Below are positions 56,736 through 64,000 of a DNA stretch of 64,000 nucleotides, piece by piece. The stretch is from Rhodospirillales bacterium (GTDB lineage Bacteria; Pseudomonadota; Alphaproteobacteria; ATCC43930; CGMCC-115725), in NCBI GenBank assembly GCA_028288725.1, contig JAQGIC010000062.1, forward strand, positions 186,001 through 250,000. Direction: 5' to 3'. The position numbers were made by a program, and so were the translations under genes. How positions within the stretch are numbered: the stretch's first letter is position 1; each line of letters opens with the position of its first letter. Below the pieces are notes generated by a model, which ran no database searches, was not told the DNA's origin, and saw only the letters and a list, made by a program, of their open reading frames with translations.

Positions 56736-57722
56736 ATGACAATTATCATGAAGATCATGCCAAAACCCGGTCCCCTCCGAAATCGCGATGTCGCCGTACT
56801 GGCGTATGACGGCTTGTGCACCTTCGAGTTCGGCATCGCGGTCGAATTGTTCGGCCTGCCGCGCCCGGAACTGGCGGACTGGTATCGTTGTCAAATCTGC
56901 GCCGCCGAACCCGGGCCGCTCAGGGCGATCGGCGGCTTCACCGTCGCCGCCGCAGGCGGATTGGCGGAACTGGAAACCGCCGGGACCATTCTCGTGCCCG
57001 GATGGCGCGATGTCGCGGAGCCGCCGCCGGCGGCGCTCGTCGACAGCCTGCGCCGCGCCTACGCCAATGGCGCCCGGCTCATCTCGATCTGCTCCGGCGT
57101 ATTCGTACTGGCGGCGACGGGATTGCTCGCCGGCAAGCGGGCCACGACCCATTGGCGCCATGTCGAGCGCCTGGCCGCGGCCTATCCCGACATCCGGGTC
57201 GAGCCGGACGTGCTCTATGTCGACGAGGGCCAGATGCTGACCTCGGCCGGCAGCGCCGCGGGGCTCGACCTGGGCCTGCATCTGATCCGGCGCGATTTCG
57301 GCCCCGCCATCGCCAACCAGGTCGCGCGCCGGCTGGTCATCCCGCCCCATCGCGACGGCGGCCAGGCGCAATTCATCGACAGACCGGTGCAGGCGGAGGG
57401 GGCAGCACTGGCCGCCCTGTTCGACTGGATCCGCGCCAACCTGACCGAGGATCTATCGATCGCGCGGCTGGCCCGGCGCGCGGGCCTCAGCGAGCGCACG
57501 TTCCTGCGCCGGTTCGGCGCCGCGACCGGCACCACGCCGAACGACTGGATAACGACGGCGCGGCTGGCCCGGGCGCGGGAGCTGCTCGAGGGCACCGACC
57601 TTGCGGTCGAGCGGGTCGCGACCGACAGCGGTTTCGGCACGGCCGATACGCTGCGACATCATTTCCGCACCCGGCTGCAAACCAGCCCGCAGCGCTATCG
57701 TGACCATTTCGTTATCGGCTAG
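56736..57722 (+). CDS. GlxA-type AraC regulator with DJ-1/PfpI domain
   Basis: A 328-residue regulator. Residues about 20-190 form a DJ-1/PfpI-like domain with the nucleophile-elbow Cys in RLISICSGVFVLAATGLLAG; residues 225-325 hold two AraC helix-turn-helix motifs (DLSIARLARRAGLSERTFLR and ERVATDSGFGTADTLRHHFR, 20 residues each). Start may be ATG 56736, 56748 or 56757. The divergent rhodanese gene is the probable regulated gene. Confidence 0.88.
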   Translation: MTIIMKIMPKPGPLRNRDVAVLAYDGLCTFEFGIAVELFGLPRPELADWYRCQICAAEPGPLRAIGGFTVAAAGGLAELETAGTILVPGWRDVAEPPPAALVDSLRRAYANGARLISICSGVFVLAATGLLAGKRATTHWRHVERLAAAYPDIRVEPDVLYVDEGQMLTSAGSAAGLDLGLHLIRRDFGPAIANQVARRLVIPPHRDGGQAQFIDRPVQAEGAALAALFDWIRANLTEDLSIARLARRAGLSERTFLRRFGAATGTTPNDWITTARLARARELLEGTDLAVERVATDSGFGTADTLRHHFRTRLQTSPQRYRDHFVIG

Positions 57723-57759
57723 ACGCATGCCAGATATTTGTGCGTTGCAAAAATTGCTG

Positions 57760-57809
57760 TTGAAAGCATCAGCGGACCTGGTAACTATAGCCATGTTGCA
57801 TTGCAACAT
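57760..57809 (+). promoter_or_regulatory. Promoter and inverted repeat upstream of a DUF1127 gene
   Basis: TTGAAA (57760-57765) is 17 bases from AACTAT (57783-57788), which overlaps TATAGC (57786-57791). Directly downstream, ATGTTGC (57793-57799) and GCAACAT (57803-57809) form a perfect 7-bp dyad with a three-base centre, at the expected transcription start, so a repressor site is plausible. This stretch is markedly AT-rich for the genome. Confidence 0.5.
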
Positions 57810-57865
57810 ATCGGGCATTTCGATAAGCCTGCCAGGGGGGGGCGCCGTGTCGTCAGGAGCATGAC

Positions 57866-58084
57866 ATGAGCATTTCCTTCAAATCCGCGCCGAACGTTTC
57901 CCTCGCCTCCTCGATCGAAGCCACGAGCCGTCTGGCTCAGTTCCGCGAGGTCTTCGGCCTCTGGGTTCAGCGCACCCGCGAGCGTGCCGAACTGGCCCAG
58001 TGCGACGACCGCGAGCTGCAGGACATGGGGGTCTCGCGCGCCACCGCGCTGGCCGAGATCCGCAAGCCGTTCTGGCGGGAATAA
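57866..58084 (+). CDS. DUF1127 small protein
   Basis: A 72-residue protein with a Ser-rich N-terminus and the C-terminal DUF1127 block LWVQRTRERAELAQCDDREL then QDMGVSRATALAEIRKPFW. The ending KPFWRE is nearly the same as that of the DUF1127 gene at 10594 (KPFWR), so these two form one subgroup. ATG 57866 has CAGGAGC six bases upstream. It has its own promoter-like region and is the fourth DUF1127 gene in the window. Confidence 0.8.
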   Translation: MSISFKSAPNVSLASSIEATSRLAQFREVFGLWVQRTRERAELAQCDDRELQDMGVSRATALAEIRKPFWRE

Positions 58085-58088
58085 TCGG

Positions 58089-58141
58089 CCTATTCCGCTG
58101 CCGCCGCCGGCTTGGCCCTAAGCGGCAGCAGCAGGAATAGG
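58089..58141. terminator. Long imperfect hairpin between convergent DUF1127 and msrB genes
   Basis: CCTATTCC (58089-58096) pairs with GGAATAGG (58134-58141), and GCTGCCG (58097-58103) with CGGCAGC (58123-58129), with a 4-base bulge on one side. It starts 5 bases after the DUF1127 stop. It could end both convergent transcripts; no T tract is present. A possible 26-codon reading frame covers the same bases on the minus strand. Confidence 0.45.
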
Positions 58142-58170
58142 ACGATCGTCGCCAGCAGACCCGCCCGCAC
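58090..58170 (-). CDS. Possible 26-residue hydrophobic peptide downstream of msrB
   Basis: GTG at 58170 opens a frame encoding a hydrophobic helix GLLATIVLFLLLPL followed by RAKPAAAAE and TAG at 58090. It begins 2 bases after the msrB stop, with AGAG just upstream. It could be a tiny membrane protein, the remnant C-terminus of a lost membrane-protein gene, or just the coding shadow of the hairpin. Low confidence. Confidence 0.2.
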   Translation of the reverse strand: MRAGLLATIVLFLLLPLRAKPAAAAE

Positions 58171-58172
58171 CT

Positions 58173-58571
58173 CTATTTCTTCGGCACGAGCGTCAGCGAT
58201 GCCGAATTGATGCAATAGCGCAGGCCGGTCGGTCCGGGGCCGTCCGGGAAGACATGGCCCAGATGGCCTTCGCAGCGGCTGCACAGCACCTCGTGCCGCA
58301 CCATGCCGTGGCTGTGGTCGACCTCGATCTCGATGGCGGGATCGGCCTTGGGCGCGGTGAAGCTGGGCCAGCCGCAATGGGAATCGAATTTGGCGTCGGC
58401 CGTGAACAGCTCCTGGCCGCAGCCGGCGCAGCGATAGGTGCCGTCGGTCTTGGTGTCGGTATATTCGCCGGTGAACGGCCGCTCGGTACCCTTATGGCGC
58501 AGCACGCGATATTGTTCGGGGCTCAGCAGTTCGCGCCATTCGGCGTCGCTCTTGCGGATCTTGTCGACCAT
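58173..58571 (-). CDS. msrB: Peptide-methionine (R)-S-oxide reductase
   Basis: A 132-residue selenium-independent MsrB. Zinc ligands C48, C51, C97 and C100 are in YRCAGCGQ and [12 protein letters not shown]; the catalytic Cys is C120 in RYCINSASL. It repairs the R-epimer of oxidised methionine. It lies 3 bases downstream of the ModE-like gene, so the serine hydrolase, ModE-like and msrB genes are probably one operon. Confidence 0.95.
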   Translation of the reverse strand: MVDKIRKSDAEWRELLSPEQYRVLRHKGTERPFTGEYTDTKTDGTYRCAGCGQELFTADAKFDSHCGWPSFTAPKADPAIEIEVDHSHGMVRHEVLCSRCEGHLGHVFPDGPGPTGLRYCINSASLTLVPKK

Positions 58572-58574
58572 CGA

Positions 58575-58916
58575 TCATTCCTTTTTCAGTGCCGCTTCCA
58601 ACTCGTGGAGATGGGGAGCGAGCGCCGTCTGTGCCAGCCGTTCCATGTCACGATAGCGCGATATGACGTCGGCGCCGAAGGCGGTCACCTGGGCGCCGCC
58701 GCCGGCCTTGCCGCCCAGTTTGGTCGCCACGACCGGCGCGCGGAACATGGCGTTGAGGGCGGCGACCAGCAGCCAGGCCCGGCGATAGGACATGTCCATG
58801 GCCCGGCCGGCCGCCGCGATCGAGCCGGTTTCGGCCAAGAGCTCCAACAGTCGGATCTTGCCGGGACCGAGCGCGTTGTCCGGCCCGAAATCGATGCGCA
58901 GCGTCAATCGCGTCAC
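58575..58916 (-). CDS. ModE N-terminal-like winged-helix protein
   Basis: A 113-residue single-domain DNA-binding protein of the ModE/LysR HTH type (GPGKIRLLELLAETGSIAAA then RRAWLLVAALNAMF, and the wing GGKAGGGAQVTAFGADVI). The molybdate-binding MOP domains of full ModE are absent. GTG 58916 overlaps the upstream hydrolase stop by four bases. No molybdenum genes are adjacent, so its ligand and targets are unknown. Confidence 0.85.
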   Translation of the reverse strand: MTRLTLRIDFGPDNALGPGKIRLLELLAETGSIAAAGRAMDMSYRRAWLLVAALNAMFRAPVVATKLGGKAGGGAQVTAFGADVISRYRDMERLAQTALAPHLHELEAALKKE

Positions 58917-60091
58917 GCGACGATCGCCTGATAGACCAGGTTGCGGTAGAGCCGCCAGTAGTCGGTGAACTCGTTCGGCTGCTGGATCATCATCACCGCG
59001 ATCAGCTGTTCTCGTGGATCGACCCAGAATTGGGTCCCGGCCAGGCCGCCCCAGGAAAAATCGCCGACGCTGCCCGGCATGTCGCTTTCGCCGGCGGCGA
59101 GCCGGATCGAGAAGCCCAGGCCGAAGCCGTGGCCGGGACCCAGCAGATAGCGGCCGGTGCTGTTGTCGCGCCGCCGGTCGCCCAGATGGTCGGCGGTCAT
59201 GTAGGCGACGGTCTTGGCGCCCAGGATCTGGGCGCCGTCGAGCGCGCCGCCGTTCAGCAGCATGGTGCAGAAGCGCAGATAGTCCGACGCGGTGCCGACC
59301 ATGCCGCCGCCGCCGGACAGCATCAGCGGGGGCTCCGCCACCTTGCGCAACGGCGGGATCTTGCCGGCGGCATCGGCGACCGGCTCGGCCAGGCGATGGA
59401 TCTCGGCCGGCGGCACGAAAAAGGCGGTATCGACCATCTGCAGCGGGTGGGTGATCTCGGCCGCGATGAAATCATCGAGCACCCGGCCGGAGACGATCTC
59501 GATCACCCGGCCCAGCACGTCGGTCGAATAGCCGTATTCGAACACCTCGCCCGGCTGGTGCGCCAGCGGCAGGCGACCCAGCCGGTCGATCTTCTGGGCA
59601 AGCGTCTCGCGCGTGGTCGAGATCCCGGCCTCGCGATACAGGCGTTTCGCCGGCGTGGTCTCGAATAGCTGGTCGTAGATCAGCCCCGAGGTATGGCGCA
59701 GCAGATCCTGGATCGTCGCCGGGCGGCGGACCCGCTCGAGCCTGAGTTCGCTCGCGCCCGGCTCCTGCACCGCGACCTGCTGCCCGGCGAAGCTCGGCAG
59801 ATATTTCGCGACCGGATCGCCCAGCAGCATCTGCCCGCGCTCGACCAGGATCATGGCGGCGACGCTGGTCAGCGGCTTGGTCATCGAATAGATGCGGAAG
59901 ATCGCATCCTTCGCCATGGCGTCGTCCGCAGCCTTGTCGCGATAGCCCACCGCCTCGAAATAGGCGGTTTCGCCCCGCCGCCGGATGGCCAGTACCGCGC
60001 CGGCGATCCGTCCCGCCGCGATGCCCGCCTCGAACGCGGCGGTGATGCGGTCCAGGCGCTCGGCCGAAAGGCCCGATTTCGTTGTGGTCAT
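58913..60091 (-). CDS. Beta-lactamase-fold serine hydrolase (EstB/class C-like)
   Basis: A 392-residue protein of the class C beta-lactamase/esterase family. The nucleophile is S69 in SMTK (69-72), and the Tyr of the YxN-type motif is in FEYGYSTDVLGRVIE near residue 176; GGGGMVGTASDYLRF and WGGLAGTQFWVDP complete the core. No signal peptide is seen, so it is likely a cytosolic esterase and not a resistance enzyme. It heads the operon with the ModE-like and msrB genes. Confidence 0.85.
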   Translation of the reverse strand: MTTTKSGLSAERLDRITAAFEAGIAAGRIAGAVLAIRRRGETAYFEAVGYRDKAADDAMAKDAIFRIYSMTKPLTSVAAMILVERGQMLLGDPVAKYLPSFAGQQVAVQEPGASELRLERVRRPATIQDLLRHTSGLIYDQLFETTPAKRLYREAGISTTRETLAQKIDRLGRLPLAHQPGEVFEYGYSTDVLGRVIEIVSGRVLDDFIAAEITHPLQMVDTAFFVPPAEIHRLAEPVADAAGKIPPLRKVAEPPLMLSGGGGMVGTASDYLRFCTMLLNGGALDGAQILGAKTVAYMTADHLGDRRRDNSTGRYLLGPGHGFGLGFSIRLAAGESDMPGSVGDFSWGGLAGTQFWVDPREQLIAVMMIQQPNEFTDYWRLYRNLVYQAIVA

Positions 60092-60114
60092 CCCGCTCCA
60101 TACCTTCCTCTTCG

Positions 60115-60175
60115 CCCTCTCCCGCTTCGCGGGAGAGGGTGGGCCCCGCGAAGCGGGAAGGTGAGGGTGATCGGG
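60115..60175. repeat. GC-rich hairpin repeat in the ligA-hydrolase gap
   Basis: CCCTCTCCCGC (60115-60125) and GCGGGAGAGGG (60129-60139) form a perfect 11-bp stem with loop TTC, followed by a partial second copy of the same words (CCGCGAAGCGGGAAGGTGAGGG). The remainder of the 178-base gap has a further inverted fragment (TATCGCT near 60222-60228 with AGCGATA near 60247-60253). Such CCCTCTCCCGC repeats are common between genes in many proteobacteria. Confidence 0.65.
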
Positions 60176-60269
60176 CGTAGTCCCTGAAGCTCAGGGCGTC
60201 GACACGACCTCACCCGCTTCGCTATCGCTCGGCACCCTCTCCCGCAAGCGATAGAGGGTTCCATCTGTC

Positions 60270-62405
<2,136 letters not shown>

Positions 62406-62516
62406 CTAGCGCGAAGCGGAGAGGGCTGGAAGCCTCTTCTCCGTTCCGTGATTTCGCTATCGGCGCCGGCCCGCCTATGGTGGGGTAACGCGCCGACGAG
62501 ACGACCCAGGTCCTTG

Positions 62517-63404
62517 ATGATCGAAGATTTTCCCACACGGATCTTGTTGCCGCGCCTTCTGCTGTATCTGCTGGCCGCCGCCGTCCTGGTCGCGCTGTGC
62601 GGCGGCGCGGTGATTGTGCTCAAGGGCCGGCTGTTCGGCCCGGAGCCGCCGCTGGTCGAGGGACAGCCGTTTCCGCTCGAAGCCTGGTTCGCCTATGTGG
62701 CCGTCGCCCTGGCGGTGCTGCTCGCCTATCTGCTGCAGGCTCGCCTCGTCGAACGCCGGCCCCGCCGGGAACTGGCGCCCGGTCGGGCCGGCGAGCTGCT
62801 GGTCGGCGCGGCCGTGGGCATCGGCCTCACGCTGCTGGTCGTGCTGGTGCTGTGGATCGGCGGCGCCTACCGGGGCGCCTGGCATGGGCCGGGCGATCTC
62901 CTGGCGCCGACCCTGATGGCGATCGGGGCCGGCCTATCGGAAGAATTGCTCATCCGCGGCTTCGTGCTGGGCCTGATCGAGCGCTGGGCCGGCAGCCTCG
63001 TGGCGCTGCTTGTGACGGCGGTCCTGTTCGGCGGGCTGCATTTCGACAATGCCGGGGCCGGCCTCTGGCCGGTTCTGGCACTGATGCTCGGGCCGGGTGT
63101 CGCGCTCGGCGCCGCCACCTTGGCGACCCGGCGGCTATGGCTGCCGATCGGCCTGCATTTCGGCTGGAATTTCGGCCAGAGCGGCTTGTTCGGCCTGCTC
63201 GATTCCGGTACCAGCTTTCCGAGCGTGATCGACGCCTCGGTTGCCGGGCCGACTTGGCTGACCGGCGGCGCTTTCGGGCCCGAGGCCTCGCTGCCCGGCC
63301 TCGCGGTCTGGCTGCTGCTTAGCCTGTTTTTCCTCACCCGGGCGCGCCGGCGGGGCCGGCTCGTCCCCTTTCACCCCTCAACCGATCTGGTGCCTTCATG
63401 CTGA
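62517..63404 (+). CDS. CPBP family intramembrane metalloprotease
   Basis: A 295-residue membrane protein with about eight helices. The CAAX/Rce1-like motif SEELLIRGFVLG near residue 142 supplies the EE pair; FGGLHFDNAG and GLHFGWNFGQSG supply the His and Asn residues of motifs 2 and 3. Substrate unknown; bacterial members act in prenylated-protein-like processing or bacteriocin immunity. ATG 62517 follows AGGTCCTTG. It overlaps the next gene by seven bases and is divergent from ligA. Confidence 0.85.
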   Translation: MIEDFPTRILLPRLLLYLLAAAVLVALCGGAVIVLKGRLFGPEPPLVEGQPFPLEAWFAYVAVALAVLLAYLLQARLVERRPRRELAPGRAGELLVGAAVGIGLTLLVVLVLWIGGAYRGAWHGPGDLLAPTLMAIGAGLSEELLIRGFVLGLIERWAGSLVALLVTAVLFGGLHFDNAGAGLWPVLALMLGPGVALGAATLATRRLWLPIGLHFGWNFGQSGLFGLLDSGTSFPSVIDASVAGPTWLTGGAFGPEASLPGLAVWLLLSLFFLTRARRRGRLVPFHPSTDLVPSC

Positions 63405-63832
63405 CACTCGCCATTGCCAACCGTCTGATCGAAGCCGCGCTCGCCGAGGGCCACAAGCGCAACCTGCAGCCGCTGACCGTCGCGGTGCTCGATGCCGGCG
63501 GTCATGTGATTGCCCTGCAGCGCGAGGATGGCGCCAGCCTGCTGCGGCCGCAGATCGCGACCGCCAAGGCCTGGGGCACGCTGGGCTTCGGCTTCGGCGG
63601 GCGCGAACTCGCGCGCCGCGCGACGGCCAATCCCACGTTCTTCAACATGCTGATCGAACTATCCGACGGCAAGATGGCGCCGGTGCAGGGCGGGGTGATC
63701 ATCCGCGACGCGGCCGGCGCCGTGCTGGGCGCCGTCGGCATCACCGGCGATCTCTCGACCCAGGACGAGGCCTGCGCGCTGGCTGGAGTCGCGGCGGTCG
63801 GTCTCATCGCCGATGCAGGTGCCGAGGCCTGA
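63398..63832 (+). CDS. GlcG/HbpS family protein
   Basis: A 144-residue GlcG-like protein (PLTVAVLDAGGHVIALQRED then GASLLRPQIATAKAWGTLGF and a Gly-rich GGVIIRDAAGAVLGAVGITG). Members include heme-binding HbpS and cobalamin-adenosyl-related PduO C-terminal domains; the ligand here is unknown. The ATG lies within the last codons of the CPBP gene (7-base overlap), so the two are translated together. Confidence 0.85.
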   Translation: MLTLAIANRLIEAALAEGHKRNLQPLTVAVLDAGGHVIALQREDGASLLRPQIATAKAWGTLGFGFGGRELARRATANPTFFNMLIELSDGKMAPVQGGVIIRDAAGAVLGAVGITGDLSTQDEACALAGVAAVGLIADAGAEA

Positions 63833-63886
63833 GCGTCGTTCGGATGATTCCATTCGAACGGACATGATCGCATCCGGCTCTAGCTA
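63830..63886. repeat. Second-family hairpin element between convergent GlcG-like and recN genes
   Basis: Runs from the TGA of the GlcG-like gene (63830-63832) to the TAG of recN (63884-63886). Stem CGTTCG/CGAACG (63837-63842/63855-63860), and an end GGCTCTAG that resembles the end of copy B. Its 24-base hairpin matches the reverse complement of the hairpin at 12669-12692 at 18 of 24 positions. Confidence 0.5.
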
Positions 63887-64000
63887 AACCGCGCCCGCCG
63901 CCAGCAGGCTGGTCGCGGCGGCGCGTGCCTCCGCGGTCACGCTGGCGCCGGACAGCATGCGGGCGATCTCTTCGCGCCGCTCGTCCTCGTCCAGGCTTTC
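63884..64000 (-). CDS. recN: DNA repair protein RecN (C-terminal end only)
   Basis: The last 38 codons of a gene that continues past the window edge. The product ends DEDERREEIARMLSGASVTA followed by EARAAATSLLAAGAV and TAG. The EIARMLSGxxVTxEA pattern is the conserved C-terminus of RecN, the SMC-like double-strand-break repair ATPase. recN is a usual neighbour of ligA in alphaproteobacteria. Confidence 0.88.
   Translation of the reverse strand, partial: ESLDEDERREEIARMLSGASVTAEARAAATSLLAAGAV

Overview
This window comes from the chromosome of a GC-rich alphaproteobacterium, most likely of Rhodospirillales type (Azospirillum/Inquilinus/Dongia-like). The evidence is the conserved order pal-cpoB-tilS-ftsH-folP-glmM, the pair rluD-rpoH, hisZ next to purA, DUF1127 proteins, group IV ornithine decarboxylases and a ligA-recN neighbourhood. 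Coding density is high. I see no rRNA, tRNA, insertion sequence, prophage or CRISPR array.

Layout. 1-8.8 kb (+): envelope and core genes (end of pal, cpoB, tilS, ftsH, folP, glmM, thiD, lspA). 8.8-12.6 kb: a small glycine-zipper lipoprotein and a MocR-type regulator (-), divergent from a DUF1127 / PhzF-like / threonine-dehydratase-like cluster (+). 12.6-16.6 kb (+): a structured leader, then serC, hisZ and purA. 16.6-22.1 kb (+): a tandemly duplicated two-gene module, each copy a large tail-anchored pseudokinase followed by a small membrane protein. This is the best candidate in the window for an undescribed system. 22.1-25.5 kb: rpoH and rluD (-), divergent from a DUF6476-like protein and a threonine aldolase (+). 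25.5-30.0 kb (+): polyamine synthesis, with a 507-base leader, two paralogous PLP decarboxylases, speD and speE. 30.0-31.7 kb (-): mlaA-mlaC, preceded on the map by a 6 x 23-bp tandem repeat. 32.0-37.4 kb (+): an ArsR-methyltransferase fusion, metF and metH. 37.5-43.5 kb (-): a small lipoprotein and a dppABCDF peptide importer with a terminator between dppA and dppB. 43.7-46.0 kb (+): thioesterase and ClC channel. 46.1-50.0 kb (-): AraC-GyrI regulator, GNAT, AstE/aspartoacylase-like hydrolase and anion permease. 50.1-53.3 kb (+): uvrD/pcrA and prmA. 53.4-58.1 kb: three DUF1127 genes, aminopeptidase P, and a rhodanese with a divergent DJ-1/AraC regulator. 58.1-62.4 kb (-): msrB, a ModE-like HTH protein, a serine hydrolase and ligA. 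62.5-64 kb: CPBP protease and GlcG-like protein (+), then the 3' end of recN (-).

How the genes work together. odc genes, speD and speE form a putrescine-to-spermidine route, and a polyamine-acetyltransferase-like GNAT lies further along. The ArsR-methyltransferase, metF and metH form a methionine/methyl-cycle operon. MlaA and MlaC belong to outer-membrane lipid trafficking.

Non-coding structure is rich: two copies of a ~120-bp hairpin element with compensatory changes, each filling the gap between convergent genes and supplying both stop codons; a second, related-looking hairpin family; leader regions at the positions of the known alphaproteobacterial serC and speF motifs; a perfect palindrome over the MocR start codon; and a perfect 21-bp-stem hairpin in front of the pseudokinase module. 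All functional calls are from reading the translated sequences; no database search was run.
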